A DNA stretch of 14,885 nucleotides from JASFRI01 sp050115015 (GCA_050115015.1 JASFRI010000058.1:1-14885); one strand, 5' to 3'; shown: positions 6,035 through 14,137, counted from the stretch's first letter. The notes: a model not told the origin generated them from the letters alone. Numbers and translations: made by a program.

Positions 6035-8190
6035 GCCGGGGCGGTCCCGGCGCCGCCGCGGTCGTGGCGCTGGTCGCCCTCGCCGCCGTCCTCGCGCTGG
6101 CCGCCGGTGGTCTCCTGCGGCCCCTCCAGGATGCGGTCCAGGACCGGTACGTCGCCTGGACCGCGCCGCGCCGGGCCACCCCGGTGCCGGTGGTCCTGGT
6201 CGCGGTGGACGAACCCTCCCTCCAGGAGAGGGGTCCCTGGCCGTGGCCCAGGATCGACGTGGCCGCGCTGGTCGATCGCATCGCGGACCGGGATCCCGCG
6301 GTCCTTGCTCTCGACGTGATGCTGGCCGGACGCCCCGCCGGCGCGGACGCGGCCGTCGAGGAGCTCCGTTCCGCGCTCTCCCGGGTGCCGCGGGTGGTGC
6401 TGCCGGTCGCCGCGGTCTCCGGGCGCACCGAGGCGGCAGCGTGGCGCGAATTGCTCGAGTGGCCCCGCGAGATGGTCCCACCGGGTGCGCTCGCGGGACA
6501 CACCCTGCTCCCGGGCAGTGGCGACGCGGGGAACGGCGCCGTCTGCCGCGGCCTTTCCCCGGAGCTGCGGCTCCCCGCGGAGCGGCCCGGCGGACCGGAG
6601 CGCGTCTTCCGGCCGCTGGCGGTCGTCGCCGCGGAGGCGCTCGAACCGGGGATCACGACCCCGCATCCCGGAGCGCGGGAACTGCTGCGCATCCGCTACG
6701 TCGATCCGGTGCGGCCAGGCTACCGGCGGGTCTCCGCCGTGAGCCTGCTGGATGGTTCGGCGGCGGTGGAGGAGTTGCGGTGGCTGCGGGGGAGCCTGGT
6801 GTTCCTGGGCGGGACCGCCGCGGGGCTCCCCGACTTCCGCGCCACGCCGGTCGGGGACCTCGCGGGCGTCGACATCCAGGCGCAGGCCGCGGCGATGCTG
6901 CTGCGCGGGGAGCGCCTCTCGCCGTTGACGCCGCTGGCGCCGGCATCGCTGGCCGCTCTCCTCGCCCTCGCGGTCGCCTGGCCCATCGTTGCCGGTCGAC
7001 TGGGGGCCGGCATCCTGGTGGCGGCCTCCTCCGCGGTCCTGCTGGCCGCGGGGGTGCTGCTGGCCCTGACCTGGACCGGCGGGTGGTTCGATCCGGTGGT
7101 GCCCGGCACCACGCTGGGGCTGACCGTCGCGGCCGCGCTGCTGCTGCGCTCCCGCACCTCCGGAGAGGCGCTGCAGCGCCGCGACCGGCAGGTCTCGGTA
7201 CTCTGGAGCTCCGCCGACGAGCTCACCGCGCGATCCGGGGCGCTGGCGGGCGTGGCGGAGGGAACCGCGGGCGTGGCGCTCTCCCTCCCGGGCGTCGATG
7301 GTGCGGCCATCCTCCTGGCCGATCCCGTGGAGCATACCTTCGAGTCGGCTCATGCCGGGGATGCCGGGGATCCGGACCGGCTGTGGCGCGAGGGACATGT
7401 GGCCGACCTGCTCGGGGGCGAGCGGGCCGTGGCGCTGGACCGTACCGGGATCCTGAGCCACCACTGGATCCGTCTCGCCGCCGTCGAGGCCACCGAGGGT
7501 GCGGTCCTCGTCGGCCTGGGAAGCCCGCCGGCCCGCGAGGGCCTCCTGCTGGTGACGACCCGGCGCCCGGGCGGCTTTCCCCGGGAGGAGACGGCGGCCC
7601 TGTCCACCCTGGCCAGCCAGGCGGCCCTCGCAGCCCGGGGGGTCCGCGCCGCCGGCCGGGGCCCGGAGCTGCTGGAGGAGCTCGTCACCTCCCGGTCGCG
7701 GGCGATCGAGCTCCGGGCCCCGGCGTCGGCCCGGGAGGCCCGCCGCGTGGAGCTCCTCGTCGGGGCGATCGCCGCGGAGCTCGGGGGAGCGGCGGCGGAG
7801 CGGGAGATCGGTCGCTGCCTCGCCCGGCTGCGGCCCCGTCCAGCAGGTTCACCGCCGGTGGAGCACGAGGGGCCGTCGGGTCTGGGCGCGCACGTGGCCT
7901 CCCTGCGCCACTCCCTGGAGCCGCTCGCCGCGAGCCTCGCCCGTGTCCTGGCTCCCGAGGCTCCGGTGGCGCCCGGCCCGATCTGCAGCGTCGTTGCGGT
8001 CGCGGAGACCTTCCGCGCCCTCGCGGCCGTCGGCGCACGGGGCGACCCGGCGGCCGGATCCGGGGCGGTGCGGCGGCTCCGGGGGGCGGTGCGGGACCCG
8101 GCGGACGCCCGCGCGGTCCGGGCGCTCGCGCGATTGCACCGGGAGGGCCGCCTGCCCGGGGACGATCCCGACCCCGGCGCCCGGGCCTGA
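6031..8190 (+). CDS. CHASE2-GAF receptor with probable degenerate HD-GYP output domain
   Basis: A 719-residue protein starting at GTG 6031, which overlaps the upstream TGA. One N-terminal membrane segment (about 10-28) is followed by a periplasmic CHASE2 sensor (about 31-295), with the family hallmarks VVLVAVDEPSL (54-64), PWPRIDVAALVDRI (71-84) and VLALDVML (91-98). Three membrane segments follow (about 302-322, 324-348, 356-373), the usual CHASE2 arrangement. Residues about 385-540 look like a GAF domain. The C-terminus (about 562-710) has no kinase, cyclase or GGDEF motif. REARRVELLVGAIAAEL (568-584) and ICSVVAVAETFRALAA (651-666) follow the helix pattern of HD-GYP phosphodiesterases, but the HD pair and the GYP motif are absent. 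The output is therefore probably non-catalytic, an inference from pattern only. Partner: the FecR-TPR protein. Confidence 0.82.
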   Translation: MSRGGPGAAAVVALVALAAVLALAAGGLLRPLQDAVQDRYVAWTAPRRATPVPVVLVAVDEPSLQERGPWPWPRIDVAALVDRIADRDPAVLALDVMLAGRPAGADAAVEELRSALSRVPRVVLPVAAVSGRTEAAAWRELLEWPREMVPPGALAGHTLLPGSGDAGNGAVCRGLSPELRLPAERPGGPERVFRPLAVVAAEALEPGITTPHPGARELLRIRYVDPVRPGYRRVSAVSLLDGSAAVEELRWLRGSLVFLGGTAAGLPDFRATPVGDLAGVDIQAQAAAMLLRGERLSPLTPLAPASLAALLALAVAWPIVAGRLGAGILVAASSAVLLAAGVLLALTWTGGWFDPVVPGTTLGLTVAAALLLRSRTSGEALQRRDRQVSVLWSSADELTARSGALAGVAEGTAGVALSLPGVDGAAILLADPVEHTFESAHAGDAGDPDRLWREGHVADLLGGERAVALDRTGILSHHWIRLAAVEATEGAVLVGLGSPPAREGLLLVTTRRPGGFPREETAALSTLASQAALAARGVRAAGRGPELLEELVTSRSRAIELRAPASAREARRVELLVGAIAAELGGAAAEREIGRCLARLRPRPAGSPPVEHEGPSGLGAHVASLRHSLEPLAASLARVLAPEAPVAPGPICSVVAVAETFRALAAVGARGDPAAGSGAVRRLRGAVRDPADARAVRALARLHREGRLPGDDPDPGARA

Positions 8191-8206
8191 AAACCCCGTC
8201 CCGGGG
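8190..8206 (-). terminator. Short intrinsic terminator of the oxidase operon
   Basis: On the minus strand, CCCCG-GGA-CGGGG is followed by TTTT, 8 nt after the subunit I stop. On the plus strand this is AAAA followed by the hairpin at 8194-8206. The stem is short (5 bp) but G/C-only, and the T tail and the convergent position both fit. Confidence 0.45.
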
Positions 8207-8214
8207 CCGCCGGG

Positions 8215-9843
8215 TCAGAACGGCTGGAACGGAGGCGAGCCGAACCGCTCCATCCCGAGCAGGTGCAGCAGCGGCCAGGCGTAGGCCAGCAGCACCAGCA
8301 CCGCTGCCACCACGGTCCACAGCCCGAGCCGGTCCCAGATCCCCGGTGCGGTCACCGGCTTGAGGGGCACGGCGAACTGCAGGGCCGGCGCCTCCACGCG
8401 GCGGCCGCCGAACCACGTGGCCGCCACCACCACGAGGAACGACAGCGACGAGAGGAAGAGGATCACGCCACCGGCCGCGGCGACCTTCGTCAGGCCCATC
8501 CAGGCTTGCGCCGCCGGCTCCCCCAGAAACGAGGCGCTGAACACCCGGCGCGGCAGCCCACGGAGCCCCGCGATGTGGTAGCTGGTGCTGAACAGCGCCA
8601 TCCCCAGGAACCACAGCCAGGGCTGTGCCAGCGCCAGACCCCGTAGCCGCATCTCCCGGCCGCGGAGGCGGGGGAGGAGCCAGTACGTCGCGCCCATGAA
8701 GGTCATCGCCACCGTCGTCCCGAGGGTGACGTGGAAGTGCCCCTGGATCCATGCGGTGTTGTGCACCATGGAGTTCATGGCGTAGGCGGCGTTGATGGCG
8801 CCGCCAAACCCGCCGAACAGGAACGCCACCATCGCCAGGGCGACCGACGTGAAGAAGGGGTCACGCCACGGGAGCCGGCCGATCCAGTCGAAAAGTCCCC
8901 CGGCCCCCCGCAGGCGGCCCGCCACCTCCAGCGACGCGACCACGGTGAACGCGGTCAGGAAGCTCGGGTAGAGGATGGCGTAGGTCGTGAAGGTATGGGC
9001 GAGCTTCCAGCCGGCGCTGATCCCGGGATCGGCGAACTGGTGGTGAAACCCAACCGGAGTGGAGAGGAGGATGAACAGCACGAAGACCATGCGGCCCAGC
9101 GGGTCGCTGAACAGGCGGCCGCCCGCGACCTTCGGGATGGCCGTGTACCACAGGACGTACGCGGGCAGCAGCCAGAAGTAGACCAGCGGGTGGCCGAACC
9201 ACCAGAAAAGCGTCCGGGCCACCACGGGGTCGATGGTGTCCACCCAGCCGAGGGACCAGGGGATGAGCTGCCCCAGCACCTCCATCGCCAGGCCGGCGGT
9301 GGCCAGGTACCAGACGATGATCGTCGCCAGCATGCCGTGGATGGCCAGCGGCGTCGGCACCCCGGGGTTGTCGCGGCGCCACGAGCGGTATGAGGCGATG
9401 ATCACGCCCCCCCAGATCCAGGAGCCGATCACCAGCCCCGTCGCGCCGATGTAGAAGAGCGGGTGCGCCTGCATGGGCGGATAGAACGTGTAGAGGACGG
9501 TGCTCTGCCCTCGCAGGATGGTCACCGCCGCGGCAACGGAGCCGATCGCCGCCAGCCAGAAGGCGACCCAGGCCGCGCCCCGGCCGGTGATGCGGCCGAG
9601 GGCCTCCTGGGAGAGAGCGTAGCCCAGGCCCATGATGAAGAACGTCGTGAACACGAGCGCCATCAGCACGCCGTGGGCGGTGACCGAGATGTAGTACAGG
9701 CTCTCACTGCGCACCGGATAGTCGATGTCGGCGATGGAGAGGCCCTGCAGGACCCCCATCGCGGAGGCGACCCCGAAGGCGAGGATCGCGATGCCGATGT
9801 GGGCGGAGGCCAGCCGATGCTGCCGGACGGAGGCGGCGGTCAT
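8215..9843 (-). CDS. cbaA: ba3-type (B-family) heme-copper oxidase subunit I
   Basis: A 542-residue protein and the catalytic core of a terminal oxidase that reduces O2 to water and pumps protons across the cytoplasmic membrane. About 13 hydrophobic segments are visible. Ligands can be read by position: His57 (TAHGVLM) and His371 for the low-spin heme, His369 (WIQGHFHVT) for the high-spin heme, and His218, His267 and His268 for CuB, with Tyr222 in GHPLVYFW as the expected cross-linked tyrosine. Sequence style and length match Thermus-type ba3 enzymes more than the A-type family. The ATG at 9843 overlaps the subunit II stop as ATGA, and GGGAGG lies 7 nt upstream of it. It is the last gene of the operon, followed by a terminator-like hairpin. 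The symbol follows the ba3 naming. Confidence 0.93.
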   Translation of the reverse strand: MTAASVRQHRLASAHIGIAILAFGVASAMGVLQGLSIADIDYPVRSESLYYISVTAHGVLMALVFTTFFIMGLGYALSQEALGRITGRGAAWVAFWLAAIGSVAAAVTILRGQSTVLYTFYPPMQAHPLFYIGATGLVIGSWIWGGVIIASYRSWRRDNPGVPTPLAIHGMLATIIVWYLATAGLAMEVLGQLIPWSLGWVDTIDPVVARTLFWWFGHPLVYFWLLPAYVLWYTAIPKVAGGRLFSDPLGRMVFVLFILLSTPVGFHHQFADPGISAGWKLAHTFTTYAILYPSFLTAFTVVASLEVAGRLRGAGGLFDWIGRLPWRDPFFTSVALAMVAFLFGGFGGAINAAYAMNSMVHNTAWIQGHFHVTLGTTVAMTFMGATYWLLPRLRGREMRLRGLALAQPWLWFLGMALFSTSYHIAGLRGLPRRVFSASFLGEPAAQAWMGLTKVAAAGGVILFLSSLSFLVVVAATWFGGRRVEAPALQFAVPLKPVTAPGIWDRLGLWTVVAAVLVLLAYAWPLLHLLGMERFGSPPFQPF

Positions 9844-10322
9844 GAGGCACCTCCCTGCTCGACGATCAGCTTGCCCATCATGTTGTGGTGCTCCAGCCCG
9901 CAGTACTCGTGGCACAGAACGAGATACTCGCCGGCCCGGGGGAACGTGACGGTGAACTGGCTCACGTAGCCGGGGATCGCCATTGCGTTGGCGTTCGTCC
10001 CGACGACCTGGAAGCCGTGGATCACGTCGGCACTGGTGACCCGGAAGGTGACGGGACGTCCGGCGGGCACCCGGATCGGGTCGGGACTGAACGCGAACAG
10101 CTCCGACAGCACGGTCACGGTGACACCGCCGTCGGGATTCTGCCGCACCCCCGGGTCGCCGAACTCCGGGTGCTCGTAGATGGTGGTCGGATCCACCGTC
10201 TCCATGTGGCTCGGGGGTTGCACCGCCTGGGCCCCTGCCACCAGGACGATGGCGGTGAGGAACACCGCGATCAGCGCCGCGGAAGCCCACATCCAGATCC
10301 GCTCGTAGAAGTCGACGTGCAT
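9840..10322 (-). CDS. cbaB: ba3-type cytochrome c oxidase subunit II (CuA)
   Basis: A 160-residue protein with one N-terminal membrane anchor (about 12-32) and a cupredoxin domain outside the membrane that takes electrons from cytochrome c and passes them to subunit I. The binuclear CuA set is complete: His102 (VIHGF), then Cys137, Glu139, Cys141, His145 and Met148 within CHEYCGLEHHNM. A single anchor and short length are typical of ba3-type subunit II; A-type proteins usually have two anchors. The start ATG at 10322 has GGAGGA close upstream. It lies 18 nt after the small subunit gene and overlaps subunit I by 4 nt. Confidence 0.93.
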   Translation of the reverse strand: MHVDFYERIWMWASAALIAVFLTAIVLVAGAQAVQPPSHMETVDPTTIYEHPEFGDPGVRQNPDGGVTVTVLSELFAFSPDPIRVPAGRPVTFRVTSADVIHGFQVVGTNANAMAIPGYVSQFTVTFPRAGEYLVLCHEYCGLEHHNMMGKLIVEQGGAS

Positions 10323-10340
10323 GGATTCCTCCCGGCGCCG

Positions 10341-10511
10341 TCAGTGGGCGTGGGGGGCGCCCTGTCCCAGGAACCGGAACAGGTAGAGCCCGAGCCATCC
10401 CAGGGCGAACAGCAGCCCGTACACGAGCACGATGACCAGCGTACCCCGTGGATGCCCCATCGCCGCCAGGGCGCGCTCCTCCTCCTGCGGGGTCATCTCG
10501 GAACCCGACAT
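10341..10511 (-). CDS. Small single-TM oxidase subunit (subunit IIa-like)
   Basis: A 56-residue protein starting at ATG 10511, with AAGGAG 8 nt upstream on the minus strand. A longer start at 10589 would add a poorly conserved-looking basic stretch and ignore this site. The first 28 residues are polar and acidic (TPQEEERALAAMGHPRG), one membrane segment follows (about 29-49), and the end is His-containing (GQGAPHAH). As the first gene of the operon before CuA subunit II, it matches the position of subunit IIa (cbaD) in Thermus-type ba3 oxidases, a one-helix subunit that packs against subunit I. Sequence similarity alone is too short to prove that. Confidence 0.75.
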   Translation of the reverse strand: MSGSEMTPQEEERALAAMGHPRGTLVIVLVYGLLFALGWLGLYLFRFLGQGAPHAH

Positions 10512-10587
10512 CTCGAGATCTCCTTTGTGTGCTGGGGCGACACGTGCCACGGTCGTCCCGGGTGCCGCGCGATCGACGAGCCGCGCC

Positions 10588-10593
10588 ATTCTA
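10588..10593 (-). promoter_or_regulatory. Candidate -10 element of the oxidase operon
   Basis: TAGAAT on the minus strand (5 of 6 matches), preceded by CCTGATC. The predicted start is near 10582, giving a leader of about 70 nt before the ATG at 10511. The -35 region (TTCCCG with an 18-nt spacer) is weak. Confidence 0.4.
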
Positions 10594-10634
10594 GATCAGG
10601 TTTCCGCCGCCCGGGAAGGGAGGTCGGCCTCACC

Positions 10635-10664
10635 TGGAAACGCCCCGGAATGCGGTAGTATCAT
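10635..10664 (+). promoter_or_regulatory. Candidate promoter of the EF-P gene, placing the start at its ATG
   Basis: TGGAAA (10635-10640, 4 of 6 matches to TTGACA), an 18-nt spacer, then TATCAT (10659-10664, 5 of 6 matches to TATAAT). Transcription would begin about 7 nt later, at or next to the A of the ATG at 10671. No Shine-Dalgarno sequence lies before that ATG, consistent with a leaderless mRNA. An overlapping alternative -10 is TAGTAT (10656-10661). Confidence 0.4.
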
Positions 10665-10670
10665 CCGGCC

Positions 10671-11243
10671 ATGCTGACCACGGCGGACTTCAAGAAGGGG
10701 CTCCATGTCCTGCTGGACGGGGACCCCTACCAGGTCCTGGACTACTCGGTGCAGACACCCTCGGCGCGGGGGAGCGCGACGCTGGTGCGCACGAAGGTGC
10801 GAAACGTCCGCACCGGCCAGGTTTTCGACCGGACCTTCAAGTCGGGAGAGCGCTTCGACGAGCCCGACCTGGAGGTGCGCGACGTGCAGTTCCTGTATGC
10901 GGAGGAGGACGTCCTCCACTTCATGGACCTCGGGTCCTATGACCAGTTCTCCCTGGGCCGGGATGGCCTCGGCGAGGCGGCGCGCTGGCTCCTCGACGGC
11001 CTGGCGCTCCGGTCCAGCGTGTTCAACGGCAAGGTCCTGGGCGTCGAACTGCCGCAGTTCCTGGAGGTCGAGGTCGTCGAGGTGGCCCCCGGCTCCCGGG
11101 GGGACACGGCGAGCGGCAAGGTCCTCAAGGAGGCCCGCACGGCCTCCGGAGCCACGGTCCGGGTGCCGCTCTACCTCTCCGCCGGCGAGCGCATTCTCGT
11201 CGACACGCGGAGTGGCGAGTTCGTCAAGCGTCTCAAGGGGTGA
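10671..11243 (+). CDS. efp: Elongation factor P with arginine-type (EfpL/YeiP-like) loop
   Basis: A 190-residue protein of standard EF-P length with its three beta-barrel domains. It binds ribosomes stalled on polyproline stretches and restores peptide bond formation. The domain I loop reads QTPSARGSAT (28-37), with Arg33 at the tip where EF-P of E. coli carries the beta-lysylated Lys34. The loop and following VRTG strongly resemble E. coli YeiP/EfpL (SPTARGAAT), in which the arginine is not known to need modification. The KOW-like start (DFKKGLHVLLDGDPYQVLDY, 6-25) and the C-terminal LYLSAGERILVDTRSGEFV are intact. No epmA, earP or other modification gene is in the window. No ribosome binding site precedes the ATG. 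It is co-directional with the kinase gene 17 nt downstream. Confidence 0.9.
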   Translation: MLTTADFKKGLHVLLDGDPYQVLDYSVQTPSARGSATLVRTKVRNVRTGQVFDRTFKSGERFDEPDLEVRDVQFLYAEEDVLHFMDLGSYDQFSLGRDGLGEAARWLLDGLALRSSVFNGKVLGVELPQFLEVEVVEVAPGSRGDTASGKVLKEARTASGATVRVPLYLSAGERILVDTRSGEFVKRLKG

Positions 11244-11260
11244 GATAGGGAGACACGCGG

Positions 11261-14137
11261 ATGTCGAGAACGCTGGAGCCACAAAGTCGCATCGCCCACT
11301 ACACCGTGATCGGGCCCCTGGGAGCCGGGGGGATGGGCGAGGTCTACCTGGCGAAGGACGAGACCCTGGAGCGCAACGTCGCCCTGAAGGTCCTGCCCCC
11401 GGAGCTGGTCCGCAGCGAGGAGCGCATCCGGCGCTTCGTGCTGGAGGCGAAGTCGGCGTCGTCCCTCAACCACCCTCACATCGTGACGATCTACGAGGTG
11501 GGCGAGGACGCCGTTCACGGCGCCGACGGGGACGAGACCGGCGAGACCGTCCATTACATCGCCATGGAGCTGGTCAGCGGCAAGACCCTGGGGGCGCTGA
11601 TCCACCAGGAGAAGACGGATCTGCGCACCCTCCTCGGCTACCTGGCGCAGGCGGCGGAAGGGCTCGCGAAGGCCCACGCCGCCGGCATCGTCCATCGCGA
11701 CCTCAAGCCCGGCAACATCATGGTCACCACCGACGGCTACGCGAAGGTGCTGGACTTCGGCCTGGCGAAGCTCACCGAGCGGGCGACCGGGGACGACGAG
11801 GCGACCAGCGCGCCGACGGAGGTGGCCGGGACGCAGGGAGGCATGGTGATGGGCACCGTCGGCTACATGGCCCCGGAGCAGATCCAGGCGAAGTCCGTGG
11901 ATCAGCGCGCCGACGTGTTCGCCTTCGGCTGCATCCTCTACGAGGCGGCCACCCGGGCGCGCCCCTTCACCGCCGAGTCGGACATCGAGACGATGCACAA
12001 GGTGCTGCACGAGAAGCCGCAGCCCATCGACGAGATCCGTCCCGATGTCCCCGCGGAGCTCCGGCGGGTGATCAAGCGGTGCATGGCGAAGGGCCCGGAG
12101 CAGCGGCTCCAGTCGATCAAGGACCTGGCCATCGAGCTGCGGGAGATTGTCGAGGAGTACGACTCGATGTCCGCCTCCGCGACTTCGGGAACCTCCCTCT
12201 CCGCGCCGGTCCTCGAGGTCCGGCGCCGGCCGGGGCTCTGGGCGATCGTCGGGGCCGTCGGCCTCGTAGGGGTGGCGGGGATCCTGTTCGGGGTCTGGTC
12301 CCTGCTCGGCCGGGGGGCCGCGCAGGAGGGGCGTCCCTTCTCCTCGATCGGGATGAGCGTGCTCCTGGGCGATCCCGACATCCTCGAGACGACCCTCTCC
12401 CGGGACGGCCGCTACCTGGCCTATGTCAAGGGGCCGGCGGGCCGGTGGAGCCTCTGGGTGCGGCAGGTGGCCACCGGCAGCGACGTGCCGGTGCTGCCGG
12501 AGCAGCCGGTGCCGCTCCGGGGCCTGACCTTCTCCCCCGACGGGAACTACCTCTACTATCTGGGCCGGGATCCGGAGACGCCGCGCTACAGCGCCCTGTT
12601 CGAGATCCCCTCCCTGGGAGGCGCCCCCCGGAAGCGGCTGTTCGACGTGGACACGGCGGTGACCTTCTCCCCCGACGGGGAGGAGGTCGCGTTCATCCGT
12701 GGCTACTCGGAGCCCCAGTCCACGGCCCTGATGGTCGCCGACCTTGCCGGGGGCGAGGAGCGCCGGGTGGCCACGGTCCTGGCGCCGGACAGGCTGCCGA
12801 CACAGGATGCCGCCCCGGCCTGGTCGCCGGACGGGGAGCGGATCGCCGCGGTGAAGATCACCACGGTCGGCGCGATCCGGACCCGGGCGGTGGTCTACGA
12901 CGTCCCCGACGGGACCGAGCATCCGCTTCCCGCGGTCAAGATCCCCTTCATCACCGCCCTCGCGTGGCTCCCCGACGGCAGCGGACTCCTGGCCACCGGG
13001 CCGGGGGTCGGCACGTTCGGCAGCCAGGTCTACATCACGGAGTACCCCGGCGGCGATCGATACCGGATCACCACGGACGTGAACGACTACAACGGCGTGA
13101 GCGTGTCCGCCGATGGGGGATCGCTGGCCACGCTCCGCACCTCCGTCAGCGGGGATGTCTGGACGGTCCCCCTGGAGGGGGACGGCTCCCCGCGGCAGGT
13201 CCTCACGGGGTCCGGTGGCGACCTGCTGGGAACCGTCCGGCCCACCGAGGGCGGGACCATCCTCTACGGCGCGGCGCAGGGGGACTTCCGGCAGGTATGG
13301 GCGATCGAGCCCGACGGCAGCGGCCGGCGCCCCCTGACCGACGTCTCCGGGTGGATCTTCGGGATCGCACCGCTGCCCGGGGACCGGGGAATGGTCCTGC
13401 AGCAGTTCGAGGATCAGGGCGACTCCGTGGTGGGGCATATCGTCGTGGTGGACCGGGACGGAGGGAGCCCGCGCTACCTGGCGAAGGGAACGGGCGAGGC
13501 GCTGGGTTCCGTGTCCCCCGACGGCAGCACCGTCCTGTTCACCCGCACCGACCGGCCCCGGGAGCTCTGGAAGGTCTCCACCGACGGCGGCGAGCCGGAG
13601 CTCGTGGCGCCGGGGGCCACCAGCAGCCGGGGATACTCGCCGGACGGCAAGCTGCTGGCGTATGCGCGGAGCCGTGAGATCGAGGGACGGTCCCGCACCG
13701 AGATCGTCGTGATCCCCGCCGAGGGGGGGGAGCCGGTGTTCACCCTGGCGCCGCCGGGGGAGTTCTTCGACGTGGAGTGGTTCCCGGACAGCAGCGCCAT
13801 CACCTATGTCTGGACGGTGGACGGCGTCCCCAACCTGTGGAAGCACTCGCTCTCGGGCGGAGACCCGGTGCCGCTGACCCGGTTCCGTGACGGGAGGATC
13901 GGGGGTCATAGCTGGGCGCCCGACGGCGAGCACGCCGCCTTCTTCCGCCGGACCGGGGGGGCGGGGAACGTCTGGGTCGTCGACCGCTCCGGAGGGGAGC
14001 CACGCCAGGCCACCGAGTTTCCCACCGGCAGCGTCGGCGAGTTCCGGTGGACCGATGGTGGCAGGACCCTCGTCGTGCTGCGCAACGAGACCCGCCGGGA
14101 GGCGATCCTGATCCGGGACGAGACCGGGACGGATTGA
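11261..14137 (+). CDS. Receptor-type Ser/Thr protein kinase fused to a PD40/TolB-like beta-propeller
   Basis: A 958-residue protein starting at ATG 11261, with GGGAG (11248-11252) 8 nt upstream. The N-terminal Hanks-type kinase (about 14-298) has every catalytic element: glycine loop GAGGMGEVY (21-29), Lys43, Glu62, HRDLKPGN (145-152), DFGLAK (165-170) and APEQ (204-207). A juxtamembrane stretch and one membrane helix (about 326-349) lead to an outer region of about 600 residues. This holds roughly a dozen PD40-type strands such as FSPDGNYLYYLG (from about 424), FSPDGEEVAFIRG, WSPDGERIAAVKI, YSPDGKLLAYAR and WAPDGEHAAFF, enough for two propellers. The kinase should be cytoplasmic and the propeller periplasmic, binding an unknown ligand or protein. 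The architecture is expanded in Acidobacteriota and similar phyla. It probably shares a transcript with efp. Confidence 0.93.
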   Translation: MSRTLEPQSRIAHYTVIGPLGAGGMGEVYLAKDETLERNVALKVLPPELVRSEERIRRFVLEAKSASSLNHPHIVTIYEVGEDAVHGADGDETGETVHYIAMELVSGKTLGALIHQEKTDLRTLLGYLAQAAEGLAKAHAAGIVHRDLKPGNIMVTTDGYAKVLDFGLAKLTERATGDDEATSAPTEVAGTQGGMVMGTVGYMAPEQIQAKSVDQRADVFAFGCILYEAATRARPFTAESDIETMHKVLHEKPQPIDEIRPDVPAELRRVIKRCMAKGPEQRLQSIKDLAIELREIVEEYDSMSASATSGTSLSAPVLEVRRRPGLWAIVGAVGLVGVAGILFGVWSLLGRGAAQEGRPFSSIGMSVLLGDPDILETTLSRDGRYLAYVKGPAGRWSLWVRQVATGSDVPVLPEQPVPLRGLTFSPDGNYLYYLGRDPETPRYSALFEIPSLGGAPRKRLFDVDTAVTFSPDGEEVAFIRGYSEPQSTALMVADLAGGEERRVATVLAPDRLPTQDAAPAWSPDGERIAAVKITTVGAIRTRAVVYDVPDGTEHPLPAVKIPFITALAWLPDGSGLLATGPGVGTFGSQVYITEYPGGDRYRITTDVNDYNGVSVSADGGSLATLRTSVSGDVWTVPLEGDGSPRQVLTGSGGDLLGTVRPTEGGTILYGAAQGDFRQVWAIEPDGSGRRPLTDVSGWIFGIAPLPGDRGMVLQQFEDQGDSVVGHIVVVDRDGGSPRYLAKGTGEALGSVSPDGSTVLFTRTDRPRELWKVSTDGGEPELVAPGATSSRGYSPDGKLLAYARSREIEGRSRTEIVVIPAEGGEPVFTLAPPGEFFDVEWFPDSSAITYVWTVDGVPNLWKHSLSGGDPVPLTRFRDGRIGGHSWAPDGEHAAFFRRTGGAGNVWVVDRSGGEPRQATEFPTGSVGEFRWTDGGRTLVVLRNETRREAILIRDETGTD

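Noticed and set aside
5529..8363. A 944-codon open frame on the plus strand
   Set aside because: It is out of frame with the FecR and CHASE2 genes, which show clear domains. The product is low-complexity Arg/Gly/Ala/Pro sequence.
10512..10589. Longer start for the small oxidase subunit
   Set aside because: The extra 26 residues overlap the predicted transcription start and the strong AAGGAG site before ATG 10511, and they do not resemble a subunit IIa N-terminus.
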